Source of the DNA: Siphonodentalium dalli
Lineage: Eukaryota; Mollusca; Scaphopoda; Gadilida; Siphonodentaliidae
Reading direction: 5' to 3'
Length of the DNA stretch: 64,000 bases
Assembly (NCBI GenBank): GCA_032622095.1
Contig: CP136068.1
Location: 150,857,365-150,921,364 of the forward strand
Shown one piece after another: positions 12,701 to 27,700 of this stretch. The notes below the pieces were generated by a model. That model was not told the DNA's origin. It did no database searches and saw nothing but the letters and a program-made list of their open reading frames with translations. Position 1 is the first letter of the stretch; each line of letters begins with the position of its first letter. The position numbers and the translations under genes were made by a program.

Positions 12701-15700
12701 CAAAAACCAGAACTCCCTAAAATCATACTGATTAACTTGAAAACGTCCTAAAATCATGAGTAAATTTTCCATACCTATACAACCTGCATAACCAGAATTT
12801 CCCAGAATGTTTTTGTTCCGTGACTTTTATTATTCAAACATAATTTATATAAACTTCAAACAAGTTTACTAAAAGTGCGCTATTAATATATGCAACGCCT
12901 CAACTTGTTCAGAACAACTACAAGGGCAACGGAATATCTATTCTGAAACCAAAACTCATGTCAAACCAGACTTTTGTTCTTTGACAACTCCTACTGTATA
13001 TATATCATAATAGGCTTCAATAAGGACTTTTTAAAATTACCTAACCATAACTTTTTCCAAATATCTTTATCTGAAAATTTCCAACAACTACAACTTGTTT
13101 GAAAACAAGCAGACATACCACTACGGTGTATTCACAACCTCTGTATATATAATAAATTATGCATTATTGAATAATTCACTGGAATCTTCTCACGTGTAGA
13201 TTGGACACAACTTTATTCCAGTGATTATTTTTATAGCTGATAACATTTGACAAATTTAACAATTACGGCCAATTTGCACAAAAATTTAGAGCAGCTATCA
13301 TTTATTTAAATTTGAAACAACAATTTTTAAACCATGATAACTCGACTCATGAAGAGTTTAGCCAATTTACACAAAAATTAAGACCAGATATCATTTATTT
13401 CCAATCGGCGAAACGATTATTGAAAAAACAGCAACTCGAAATAAACATACTGAAGCAACAGTAGTTTCTAAGTATACCTTATATGGACCAAATTTTGATG
13501 CAACAATTTTAAGCCATAGATAAATCTACCTATAAAGAGTTGTGAACCAAGCCAAATAATGCCAACTGTCTCATACATTGTTTCCTTCATATTTCTCCTG
13601 TCTCTCTTTCTTTCCCCGTGACTGCCTGCACGTCCATGTCCCATAATTCCAAGAAGCGTCTAGCTCACGGCACCATCTCGGGAATGTACCACTCCCCAGG
13701 ATCTTATACACTAAGTCGGCAACTCTCAGAACATGGACAACATTTATTATACACATATATAATAGTTAAACATCAGGCAGCCACGGAGAACACATAAGAA
13801 TATTTTACTTTACTTTACACATAATCATAGCTACCACGACGACGCGTTCGTCGTGGATAGCTTTACCTAGAAGTGTAAGTTATAATTCAGAGTCACAATC
13901 TAAAGAGATCTATCATTCAGAGCCTGGCTCTGTCCAGTATATATGTTGCTGTTGATCACATCATAGAGGCCAGAGCAATGACCCTTCAGATAGATTAACC
14001 TTACGTACGCCGTGTAACATACGAAGTGTTACACCAAGGAGTGTCTGCGCAAATAGCATTTAGCGAATATGGGAGGTTTGTCTGGTTAACGGTGGGGGGG
14101 GGGGTCCCGGGGTGGTTTTAGTTGGAAATTTCAAACTGGGACACCCTTCCGACTGAAACCACCTTGCCACGAACCTTGCGAAAGTTCTGTAGCGATTTTG
14201 AAAGCCACATTTAATTAAGAGGGTAAACACCCTAATAACACCAGGCTATATGAGTATTTCGCCACCCACTCACCGCCAATAATTTGTTTAATATACAATG
14301 TGGCATAATATAATACACATGTATGCATGTAGATTGTGTCACCACTACCCCGGATAATCCTGAATACGAATTAATAATATGGGGTAAATCGTGCATGCCA
14401 GTTCAGAAAACATGGAATAAAATAGATTTGCACACTAGTATAGTTACTAGTTTTAACACACATACTTTTTTACAGTTTCAATAATATTAAACAAATCAAA
14501 AATATTCAGATTGAATTTCGTCAAATTGTGTCAACTTTCTCAGATACATCCGCGAATGCATACATCCTGAAAAAGTCCAGCGGGTACGCAACGTGTTATT
14601 AATCAAGGTTACCCATAGCTCCTATTTTTAAAATTAAATTGTATTAGTAAAAGATAACACAAGTAAAGATTATATAAACAGAAAGCAGTTCATAAAAATA
14701 GAGTACAAATACAATACGTTTATAATATATGTTACTATTTGACTATTATATATTATTATACGGCATGTATCATATATGCAACATCAGACATTGTTTATTA
14801 ATCCTTTCTGATCGAAGTTGTTTCCGTTACCTGTTTGTTCACTGTCGTTCCGCTTTTTTTATTTGTCGTAATATTTGGCGTATGCGGTTAAACAATTTGT
14901 CGTATATTACCGAAATTAAATTACATCTTCTGAAAATGATACCTGATGTTTTGGTTATATTACTAATCTTGGAAAATGTCCCCAGAAAAACAGTGTATGT
15001 CACCGTTTGTGTTATATTGTGGGAATAGGGCATTACTTTTCGTACTACTACAATTTACTAAAATAATTCTCATCGCATGAAACCCGAAATGTGTTGCCCT
15101 GCGAGATATTACCATAGCTCAATCGCTCCATTGACACAACCAGATCAGCCTGGCAGTATAAACCCATAGGGTGTAATTAAAATTAAGCCCACATAGCAAC
15201 TCGCCAGGTTTCGGGAGATTCATAGAAACTCACTAGTCTTGATGGAGACTGTGGTTATCGTCAAACACATCCAGTCCCACGTGCTTCATATAGTGTATCA
15301 TAAACGTTTGGTCTCCTTATCCAATCCGCAGTTTCCAAGACTTGTTGCAAATTGGCTGCACTGTATAAGGAAAATGCCGGTCACATGCTCCGAGTTGAAA
15401 GTCGTGAACTTAAAGGCACGTGAGGCCTTAGTTGTCGAAAATATTCATATTTGTTCCAATCACCGTAAACAGAAAAACATTAAAACGCATACAGTTTCGT
15501 CCATATATACCATGACCATCGCGTAAACAGCATGTTATCATAAATATTTACTATATTTTACCTAAGCAAGAGCCTGATTGTGTTACAGAAGACAGCACAA
15601 TGCTGCTGGCTAATCACACACAAATGGCATAAACGCTCTTTATTCGTTCCATATCAGGAATTCACCAACAAAGAACGCTCTTTATGTTTACCATCATAAT

Positions 15701-18700
15701 ATAAACAAACACCAGAAAAGTTACTTTTTATGCTTTTGTTTACATAACAATCGTCAAAGATATGACAATAACATACTGTTTATGCGATATTTCATATTTG
15801 TATACGGACAAAGTCTGTCTACATTTCGTTGTTCTTTCTGTTTGTGGCGGTTTTTGACGGGTGGAAATATTTTCACAGGATACCCACCGCCAAGGCCAAC
15901 CGTACCTTTAACATGTTACCAGTAAGTCAAAATTGAGTTAACCTCCCCTTACTGAGACGAAAGGTAAAGGGTTATCGATACTTACATTTGTTTATGGAGT
16001 AAGAACGGCCGCCTCTGCGACCTCGTCTCCAATTAGATCCTCTGATGTAGTAATTATTCTATGAAGCTGGTTTTACACCTGGGTTAGAGAACTTGGGAAT
16101 CCGAAAAGGCGCTGAATTGTCCCGATACTATGCAGAAGAACTAGCTAGCTACCGCACTTGTAACCGGTGTGGAGTTGGAAGCGTTTTTCTTGAACGTTCG
16201 ATTGTGACTCTGATTGGGTGTTCCTTCCTATTGTTGGGCTTATTAGCATTATAACAGTCCTGCTTCCGGCGGTCCAGCCTGGCCTTTAATACGGGTTCTT
16301 GTTCAATACCAAATACCCATTCCCCCGGTGATGGTAAATACATCATTTTCACCATTTACATCTTTAGCAATCCAGCCACGTTCGCACATGCGGCGAACCG
16401 TGTGAATCAGAGCTCCCGCTCTCCTCATTTGGTCCAATCCCTCTGTAGATAAACCGAAATGGACTTTATATGTGAGATGGTCTCATAATTGCCCATTTGT
16501 TCATCCTGTAGACCAACAAACAGTTTGAGCTGAGTAAATGTGCCTAAGCGGCTGCTTAATGTCACATAAACGCGACGTGTGCTATGTGTTTCAGTGGTTG
16601 ATAATGTGTTGTAATGTTTGAACTTGAGTTGAACCGTACCGATGACGCACTGCTCATTTCACAATGGAGAGCTTCCCCAACTTATGTGTACAGTGAATGA
16701 ACAGTCAGAAAGTGTCCTTGCTTTACTGGAGTATTTATTCGAGAAGTAGCCGATCCGAAAATATCAGCCAATCCTTTCTTCACAGTAATGTCAGCGACCT
16801 CACCGTTGATGTCATATATGTTGCATGGATGCTCACATAATCATCATTGTGATCTATTCGTGAAGGTGGCGAATCAAAGTCCGACACTCTGTGTCATCTT
16901 GACCGCCAATATCCATTGTCACCATAACACGCCGGCTTAGCATGGCCCGATACACGTAATCCCGTCGACCCTACATATTGTCAGAGTGGGATGGATCTAC
17001 ATTCATATTTGACTGTGATTAAGAGTCGATGGCTAAGGTAATCAATTTCGCTCAATTGCCAGACATGTTTTAACAGTTTGACGACATCTCTGTCTTTAAA
17101 GAGTAGGACCGAGCGTCCAACAAATCATACATCGAATGTGTTTTCTTTCAAGATTCGTTCTTTGTCTGTTTCGGATTCCGAAACTAACATAATATATGTA
17201 ATACTGGCTTCAGTAATTATTAACGCCCCTCTCGTGTATACTGTGGTACAGATTTTAGAAAGCTATGTTCGCTGGGCATTTTATAAATAGCTAATGTTTT
17301 TTTTGTGTGGACGCATTAAAAGCTGTAGTGCAGTCCCGAACCGGTAAAAGGTGTAGTTGTTAACGGCCTCGGGTGTATATTGTCTTAGAGATTCTAGACA
17401 GCTATGGTTCGCTGGGCGTTTTATAAATAGATAATGGGTTTTTCCGGTAAGTGACAATTTGCCGTAGATCCCTATTTGCGGACGTCTACTTGCGGAGGTC
17501 CCCGAATTCGCGGTGATCCCATAAAATGGTCGAACTATGTTGATTTTAATGAGGGAACGGGTGCGTATAAGTTAATTGATACGTATTTTAAACAAATAAC
17601 TACACGATCATCATAATGGTGGTTTGTTCTATCAGTCATATCATCATGATCATCATCATCATAATAGGGAACAAGTCTTGCGACTGTTCGTCCCAATAAC
17701 ATTATTTGTAATGTTTGTTTACAAATATATGTATCGTCATTCAATATTTACATTTAAATTTACACTTAAACATATTACTTGTCGTCGAACACGTATTTTA
17801 TATAATAGAAGAATGAGTCTATGTATATTTTGAATTAATCGAGTGTTTGAGCCTCAACAGCGATGTCTGGCAGAGAGCTCCAGCTATTTGCCACCCTCTG
17901 CGTGAAGAAATATTTTCCTATGGCCTTGTTAACAAAGGGCATCTGTAGCTTTGTATTATGTCCTCTTGTTCTTCCTGATGAATGTCTTTCTAATAGGTAT
18001 TGATATTGTAATGACCATTCAACAGTTTATATACCTCGATTATATCTCCTCTAAATCTTCGATATTTTAAAGACATCATATTGAGTCTTATCATTCGGTC
18101 TCGATAGCATAGAGTTTTTATTTGACGAACAATTTTCGTTGCTTTTCTTTTTACTTCTCTAACACAATGCTTTGATATTTGTGATGCGGGCTCCATGCAG
18201 TATTCGATGATAGGTCTGACCATGCTTATGTAGCGCGATTAGAAAGTGTCGATGTCCATGTTCTATTGACGATGCGGATGATTTGAGAAGCTTTATTGTT
18301 TTAGGATATTGTAGGAAGGCTAATCTGGCCGTGTTAAATTGAGCTATAGCGATGGGATATCTCGCAGGACAACACATTTTGGGTTTTCGTGGGGTGTGTA
18401 TTCGCTGGATGTCTTATAGTTGCAGAATGTAACTATTATGACCGCGTTAATTGATTTCGATGTTTAGGTATGAAGAATGGCTGGGCCATGCACTCTTGAA
18501 GATTTTATGGCGGGAACACAATGCCTCAGATGTTTGATCCGCATTTAGAAGCTTTCTGGTGTGGTGAATGTAGTAAATGTAGTAATAAGCCATAATATTT
18601 TTGTAATAATTTGAAGGATTAGTTGTTTTAACGGAATTATGAGGTTCATGTAACCAATATATTTTATATTATAATTTATATTTATGGCTAATAATATGAT

Positions 18701-21700
18701 CTTGAGGGCGTTACCATTTCTGATTATCGTTTTCTTGTACAGCGTTAACACAGGACGTGCATGCTTAAGGCGCCATAATTTAAAAGATGGAGCGGTCCAA
18801 TCATGCGTGAAGGGATGATTCATCAGCTATTGTTTTCTTGGCCTCCACTGCAACAGGGCAAGTTTATTTGTGTTACAGGTGAACGTTCTGTCCAATACAG
18901 CATTTAGTAAGTTATGACGTAAAAATACATTCTGAAAAGAAAAAAAATATATATATGCAAGCACGACTCAGAGACACACTGCCACTCAATTGCACAAATC
19001 AATACAGCAACGTTACGCTATAAACATATGCATATGCATACATGCTCCTAAACTGGCTCAACCTACCGCAATACTCTGGCTACTCTAGAATGATCAGGAT
19101 TGCAACCACACAACGGCGGCAAAGTTGTATCAAAAGTGAACATGTGTAGAATAATTATTATTTGTCTGAACTCTCTTCCACAGGCTACCGAAAGGATCGG
19201 ACCACTGTTTGAGCACATGTACGGGAAAGTGAGTATATCCAAATTATCATCATTGTATTAATAAGTCCACCATAACCCTTCGATGCTGGTGGTTCATATT
19301 AGAGCGACGATAGTAGGATATACTAGTCAACATATCCTCACGAAAAATATGTTCACATTGGACCTAAATATTCACATAGGTTCATATTGGACTTATTTGA
19401 CACTAAAATCAGTCCATAGTGGACTCGTAACTGTTATTCCGTTTTATGGCGCGGGCCACCTGGAAAACACATTATAAAGAGCGTGAATCGTGAAGTCGAT
19501 TTAGGTTCATGTAGAGCGTAATTCAACTTCAATTAATGCCGATATGGGTTTATTTTTAGGAGAACAGGATGTACGCAAATTAGGTGGATGGGAAAAGCTA
19601 CATAATGAGGTTGTTCGTCGAGTTTCTTTGAAATCGACATGACTATGTATGGTGTATATAATCTACTATCTCAAGCTTCCCCAGATTCAAGGAATATAAC
19701 GGCTAATTTCAGTAAAATACTCCATGCACCACCTCGACAATATACAACTGTCTTCCTTTTTTGTTTTGAATATTTTGATGTTGGTAGCTTATTTTCTGTA
19801 GTTTACGTACATTACGACTCTTTGATTGACCTAATGTACACCAGACATTATGGTCCAATCCTTCGACGAATAGTTATGTACGAAGCGCAAAATAAACATA
19901 ATCGCCCCACGAAACACGCCCTCTCTGAATGTTATTTGATGGGAATACGTATCAGTGAACTGATTTTGATAATAAATAACGAAAGCCAGGGATGGCACGC
20001 GTGCGTGTGGCTTACATGTGGTCGTTAATTGCGCTATCCCATGTTCGTATTAGTGGTTGGTCCCATGATATCTTCCCAATTAAATGTACAGCTTTGTGTT
20101 TATGTAGGTGTTCGATGTGTACGTGCAGACAAATCCCATCAACACAGGCTATTCTGATGCAAAACTACACGATCATCAAGATCTGCCCATGTATGAGGTT
20201 CCACCTGGGGTTCAATTCTTACACTGTCTGAAGTGAGTATGATGTCAGCAGTGAGTTCTGTCTTCGAATTCAATGCATTACTTATAAGTGAGCAGTACAG
20301 AGCGTTCCTTATAAGCTTAGAAGGTATGTAGGAAACATGGTATAACATATGTTCATATGACCAGGGGAATGGCATGGTATAGGCACCGTTGATCTCAGAT
20401 GCTACTTAAAAGGGGGTTAATCAATTACGTGATCAACAAAAAGCGTTTATCATCATCTCAGAAGATATGTTGGAAATTGGTGCACATAGGTAACATGTAA
20501 CGGGATAGGGGCCATTGACCTCAAATGACTTGGAAGAGGCAGTAATAGTTAGCAATAAAGAGCGTTTATTATCAGCTTAAAACATAAACGGGAATTGTAT
20601 CCGGAAACTGTCATGCAACAGGCGTTTTTTTGCCTCAGGTGACTAATAATAATTTTAAATGACTTGAATTGGCACTGATAATTGACTAACTATTCACATG
20701 ATTTCCATGCATGTCATGTTTGTCACCCGTCACTTTTGACGGGCAATCCCCTTGTATAGATATAACACATATATTGATTGAAACTATTGGGACTGTGCGA
20801 TAATTATATTTGGATATTCTTGTCAATTTCCGTCAACAGATTCGACCCAGTTGTAACGGGAGGGGAGAGTACGTTCCTCGATCTATTCTTCATTGTTGAA
20901 GAGTTCAGAATAACTAACCCAACAGAATTTGATGCGCTTACTAAAATACCTGCCACATTCACGAGGAAGCATTATACAAGGTAAGTGTCAAACACGCTGC
21001 AAATAAACGCAGAAAAGTTGTCATAAACATAATTTAATGCCGATATTGTATCACCTCGTTCTTGAGAGAGAAAGAGAGAGAGATAGAGAGAGAGGGGGAG
21101 AGAGAGAGAGGGAGAGAGAGAGAGAGGGAGGGAGAGAGAGAGAGAGCACAGACCAGCTATATATTCACAGTTACATAGTGCAGTGAAATGTATGATCTAG
21201 TTCGCATATATCTATATCAATCCGCAAATTGTATTTAAAGAAACGTCTGTAAAACAAGTATATATATAAAAAAGAATCAACATATATTTAAAAATAGATC
21301 TCATAACGTGATATCGCTTATCAAAACCATTGTTATATACCATTATTCTAACAGTTGCATTACCGACCACTGTCCAATTAGTCCGTCAACAAGTTACCAA
21401 AGTATACTAAAAACTTGACAATAACACTGGAAAAGGTCAAAGCATCGAACAATATTCTAAAAATAGTATTTAGACTACAATATCACGGTGTTTGTTGTGA
21501 AATCATTGTAACAGTTTGGTTTGCATAACATTATTTTCAAAACACTTCTTTTAGAACTGTCAATTATTCATTTAAGAACACATTTTTATCTATTCCTTCA
21601 CGTTCTTCTTTATGGTGATGTTTTCTGTAATTGTTGCACATTTATCCACATTCGGTCCTTTTCAACGGACATGTCTGATTATTATCTCGAAATTATGTCC

Positions 21701-24700
21701 ACGTCCGTACATGTTTACGAAATGAACGATTAGATGTACAGGTTCAAACAAAATATGAAATACATGTTATAGATACTTTTGGAAAAAACATGCCAAAGTC
21801 GTAGAACATTTCTAGCTCTTTTAATTTTTGACCCGCCATATCAAATCCAGTCGTAAGTCGGGATTTTTTTTACCCTGTGCCAATGCATTCTCTTATATAT
21901 GCGAGTCGACCATAGGTCGCCTCGCATATATAAGAAAATGCATTGGCCTAACAATTTTTTACAATTTTAATAATTTGTTCTTGTATTCTATAACAAGTTA
22001 ATAATTTCACCCATACAGAGCCCCAGACAAACATGAGCAGATGGCACTCTTCTATATGCTTCAATATATGTGTGGGGCTCCCTGCAGGGTAATGGATGTT
22101 TTTTATTTGATGTCCTAAACATTGTAAGAAACATTTATTTAAACAATATTGTTAGGCCAATGCATTCTCTTATATATGCGAGGCGACCTATAGTCGACTC
22201 GCATATATAAGAGAATGCATTGTCACAAGGTAAACAAAATCCCGACTTACGACTGGATTTGATATGGCGGGTCACATTTGTTAAACGTAAGACAGACGTA
22301 AAGCATTCGCTCTGTATTTAACTTAACCGTTATTCGTAAGAGACTGAGAAGTTTATTTATAATGCTGAAGGAATTAATTGGATCGCGATTTTTCTGACTT
22401 ACACGATCCAGACCGGCACCTGTAGTTAAATTAATTAACGCAACAGAGTTTTAGCATGTCTCCACGCGCATGTTTCGTGACACAGTTTTACCGAACAACG
22501 GGACGATACCGTTTTGTACGATTTCATTCACTGTGAGCGTCATTACTTTGCAATTATTGTAGGCGGGTCTGACTGCCTATAATAGTAGTGTCGGTAGTTT
22601 CAGTGCATTCGTGCGTTCAGTGACAATTAATTGGGAAAATGGAATTATAACTGACCCTCGCGTGTGCCAATATGAAGCATTCGCATTAGGACATATAGAT
22701 ACCTTGTCCACATTGTATGTAAGGTTTTAGTTTTTATGATGTACAAAATATGTATATATAATAAATTAGCAATACACAACATCTCTCGATCAGGCATGCA
22801 AAAGTCAATATTTCCAAATACGGAACGAGTAGTAACTGTTGTCAGGGTCAAATACTAATACTTTTAGTGAATTTGTTTTCGAGAAACCCTTTCCATTACC
22901 AAATATCAGCGAATATGTCAACTGTCTATGCATAGTGACCATAAACGCTCTCTAGATTCCCTATATCTTATCTTAATTTATGTAAATTAACATCCATATT
23001 TAACTTGTATAGTTAACAGCCCCATATTCAACCCGTATAGTTAAAGTTAACAACCATATTCAACTCGAAGTTGAAATCCAGTCAACTCGTATAGTTAAAA
23101 CCCATATTCAACTTGTAGTTGAATTTCACAACCATATTCAACTCGTTTAGTTAAAGTCAACACCCATATGTAACTCGTATAGTTAAAGTTAACACCCATA
23201 TTCAACTCGTATAGTTTAATATAACAATACTAGTTAATTTCAGGGTGTGCCTGACCTGGTAACGCGATCAGTCAAAACAGTCCATAACACTCTTGTGGTC
23301 TATGAACGATGCAAACATGGTAATTGTAATGAAAATTAATTGATGACTCTAGTCATAAATTCATTATATTCACCATATTGCTTTACATCGTTCGTAATGT
23401 AAATGAGTGTATTTTGCACTTACATATGGCTCAAATTCATTTATTTGTTACATATATTATGTTAAGTATAAAATCAGATGATCCCATAAGTGGCTGGATT
23501 TAGTGTACAGTACCCATTTAAGACGGTTACCCTGTTAAATAGAACGCACACAAGAGTCTTATCCAGATCCACATTCACACACATTATAACGTGTGCCCTC
23601 AGGTTAAGATTACATAAAATAATTTTTTTGAATTATATTATTGCTAACGTGAAAATTGGAAAAAACATGGACCTGCCAATTTGTCACACCCATTATATAA
23701 TAATATGCAGAAATATTAGCACTCGACATAAGTTTTCATACTGTTACATGTCTAAACATTTTGTCTCTATATACAGAGATAACCCAGTGGATATTGAAAT
23801 CAGGAAGCCACATATTATGGTGAACCATCTTGGAGAGGTGAGTAAGATTAGTATGCAGGCATGTTCAGTTTATTGGGGTCTATAGTCGTTTCGGCAGCTA
23901 TATCCACAATAAGATAGGCATGTTGATGAAAAGCCAAACATACATGTCTATGGAAATTTAAATCCACTGCCCACAGAAAAAAGCGACGTGGTAATGCCAA
24001 ACTAGCCGTATACACAAATCAGATTACGATAGTTGTGTGCGGGTCGCAAATTGCTATTCTAACATTGGACGGCGTATGCCGGCTTAACCCTTTACCCATC
24101 AAACCGGCCAAAACCGGCCAAATAAAGCTTCAACAGCCTAAAATATCTTCGGTCTGTCTCAGTAGAACCATACAAATATGGGTATCATTGGAACCGGCTC
24201 TTTGACCACATTGTGATAGTTACAGTTATGCCATGTGCCAATGCATTCTCTTATATATGCGAGTCGACCATAGGTCGCCTCGCATATATAAGAGAATGCA
24301 TTGGCCTAAAAAAAATCTTTTTTAACACTTTTTACCATTTTTTCTTACATTCTTTAACAATTTTATAATTTTTAATGTGTTAAGCCAATGCATTCTCTTA
24401 TATATGCGAGGCGACCTATGGTCGACTCACATATATAAGAGAATGCATTGGCACAGGGTCATTCTGTTGAGTAAAGGGTTAATGCTCTATCCACATTACC
24501 GACTAAGTCACACCCCATCGTGCACTCCAACGAGCAATGCAAACTAATTGTAGTGCGAGGCTCCTTCGATGTCCGTAGGGACGAAATAATTCTGATATTC
24601 GTTTATATGACTCCCAATATTTAGCTTTTACGACAACCATCCAACTTACATCTCTCGGAGATGAATAATTTGACACGCCAATACCCCTTCGGAACCACAT

Positions 24701-27700
24701 TCTCAAACATTTGTAACAGAGTTATCGACGTTTACTATGTTTTGTTGTCAGTGCAATATTATGTAGACGTATAATATAGAAATTTTACAAATCTATTCTG
24801 ATATTTGTTTCTGACTCCCAATATTTAGCTTTTACGACAACCATCCAACATACATCTCTCGGAGATGAATATTTTGATACGCCAATACCCCTTCGGAAGC
24901 ACATTCTCAAACAATTGAAACAGAGGTATCGACGTTTATTATGTTTTGTTGTCAGTGCAATATTATGTAGACGTATAATATAGAAATGTTTACTAATCTA
25001 GAACTAATACGAATTATTCAACAGGTGACAGGTTTGAATTGGCAACCAGCGCACATGGGACCGATCCGGGTTAACGAAGTAAGTACCCATGTGTGCACTT
25101 AACCATTTCATGACAGGGGCTTCCTGAAATGTTGCGAAAACCTTGTGCCGATGCATTCTCTTGTATATGAGAGTCTCCCATATACCTAACAATATTTACC
25201 TTGACATTGTAAGCCACTGCATTCTATTATAGATGCGAAGCTCCCTATTGGAGATTCGCATGCCGGTGTATATGATAATGCATGATATTTAATGCTGCAC
25301 CAGCATTACGAAACCACAGGTCCCCTGGTGCGACAATCCCACCACGAGTATTCACCTTAATACAAGGTTTGTATCTCAGACCAATATTGAACATAGACTC
25401 ACTCGCGAACAAAATTCATCAAAATCCCCTGTGCATGAGAGAATGCCACAAACCCAGTTCTTTAATTTGATGTATCTCCCGCATCGGTAAGTTGAAGATC
25501 ACCAAAGATATATATGAATAGGTGCACACTTTCGAAATCAAACAAACCCTTGAACAGATTTCCATCAAATATAGCATGGTAGCACTGCAGAATTTACTCT
25601 GCTGAGGTAACACAGACAGGACCACACATGGTGAATCATTGTGACAAATGGAATTCTGCAGTGCCAGCTATGCTTTATTTGATGGGAATCTGTTCCAAGG
25701 GTTTGTCCGGTTGCGATAGTGTGTACATATTCACATATATCTTTGGTGATCATCCACGTATCAATGTGGCAGATACATCAAATCAAAGGTGCGAATGTGG
25801 TCTAAAGAAATGATTATGTTGTATTATCTCAAGCTCACGGGATTTCGATGCAGTTTGATCGCAAGTGAGTCTATGCTCAATACAGGTCTGATAGATACAA
25901 ACCTTGTATTACAGTGGATACTCGCGGTTGGGTTGTCGCACAATTGGACCTGTATTAAGTTGGATACTCATGGTGGGGTTGTCACACAAGGGGAGCTGTA
26001 TTCAGGTGGATACCCGTGATGGTGTTGTCGCACAGTTGGACCTGTATTAAGGTGGATATTCATGGCGGGGTTGTCACACAAGGGGACCTGTATTAAGGTG
26101 GATACTCGCGGTGGGGTTGTCACACAAGGGGACCTGTATTAAGGTGGATACTCATGGTGGGGTTGTCACACAAGGGGACCTGTATTAAGGTGGATACTCA
26201 TGGTGGGGTTGTCACACAAGGGGACATGTATTAAGGTGGATACTCGCGGTGGGGTTGTCACACAAGGGGACCTGTATTAAGGTATTAAGGTGGATACTTA
26301 TGGTGAGGTTGTCACACAAGGGGACCTGTATTAAGGTGGATACTCGCGGTGGGGTTGTCACACAAGGGGACCTGTATTAAGGTGGATACTCATGGTGGGG
26401 TTGTCACACAAGGGGACCTGTATTAAGGTGGATACTCATGGTGGGGTTGTCACACAAGGGGACATGTATTAAGGTGGATACTCGCGGTGGGGTTGTCACA
26501 CAAGGGGACCTGTATTAAGGTATTAAGGTGGATACTTATGGTGGGGTTGTCACACAAGGGGACATGTATTAAGGTGGATACTCATGGTGGGGTTGTCACA
26601 CAAGGGGACCTGTATTAAGGTGGATACTCATGGTGGGGTTGTCACACAAGGGGACATGTATTAAGGTATTAAGGTAGATACTCATGGTGGGGTTGTCACA
26701 CAAGGGGACCTGTATTAAGGTGGATACTCATGGTGGGGTTGTCACACAAGGGGACATGTATTAAGGTATTAAGGTAGATACTCATGGTGGGGTTGTCACA
26801 CAAGGGGACCTGTATTAAGGTGGATACTCGCGGTGGGGTTGTCGCACAAGGGGACCTGTATTAAGGTATTAAGGTAGATACTCATGGTGGGGTTGTCACA
26901 CAAGGGGACATGTATTAAGGTGGATACTCATGGTGGGGTTGTCACACAAGGGGACCTGTATTAAGGTGGATACCCGTGATGGTGTTGTCGCACAAATGGA
27001 CCTGTATTAAGGTGGATACTCATGGTGGGGTTGTCACACAAGGGGACCTGTATTCAGGTGGATACCCGTGATGGTGTTGTCGCACAAATGGACCTGTATT
27101 AAGGTGGATACTCATGGTGGGGTTGTCACACAAGGGGACCTGTATTAAGGTGGATACTCATGGTGAGGTTGTCACACAAGGGGACCTGTATTAAGGTGGA
27201 TACTCATGGTGGGGTTGTCACACAAGGGGACCTGTATTAAGGTGGATACTCATGGTGGGGTTGTCACACAAGGGGACCTGTATTAAGGTGGATACTCATG
27301 ATGGTGTTGTCACACAATTGGACCTGTATTAAGGTGGATACTCATGGTGGGGTTGTCACACAAGGGGACCTGTATTAAGGTGGATACTCATGGTGGGGTT
27401 GTCACACAAGGGGACCTGTATTAAGGTGGATACTCATGGTGGGGTTGTCACACAAGGGGACATGTATTAAGGTATTAAGGTGGATACTCATGGTGAGGTT
27501 GTCACACAAGGGGACCTGTATTAAGGTGGATACTCATGGTGGGGTTGTCACACAAGGGGACCTGTATTAAGGTGGATACTCATGGTGGGATTGTCACACA
27601 AGGGGACCTGTATTAAGGTGGATACTCATGATGGTGTTGTCACACAATTGGACCTGTATTAAGGTGGATACTCATGGTGGGGTTGTCACACAAGGGGACC

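Larger units (their letters stand above)
9472..14033 (-). mobile_element. LTR retrotransposon without visible coding sequence (LARD-like)
   Basis: Two direct long repeats (9472-9963 and 13685-14033) both start TGTACC and end TTACA. They flank 3.7 kb. The outer flanks carry the same 5 bases, CCAAG, at 9467-9471 and 14034-14038. On the minus strand, TGGTGCCGTGAG at 13664-13675 lies 9 bases inside the 13685 repeat and is complementary to the 3' end of tRNA-His, as a primer binding site should be; this sets the orientation. The repeats are about 97 percent alike over shared sequence, so the insertion is fairly young. Even so, the interior has no gag, protease or polymerase motif that I can find in any frame, only short local duplications (10060-10190, 10380-10440, 13260-13400). 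It probably moved with enzymes supplied by another element. Confidence 0.8.

Noticed and set aside
14091-14175. Similarity among 9380-9460, 14085-14170, 37556-37650 and 42443-42530
   Set aside because: Short shared words around accccc and ggaaatt..aa suggest a dispersed repeat, but the ends and length could not be defined by eye.
22019-22089. Exon-like stretch with an acceptor (cccatacag) and donor (AGG|gtaatg) encoding APDKHEQMALFYMLQYMCGA
   Set aside because: It lies in the loop of a foldback element and is bounded by its own inverted repeat (gagcccca/tggggctc). Including it puts the next exon out of frame into an immediate TAA. The exon at 20980 joins 23777 directly in phase. A poison exon is possible but unsupported.
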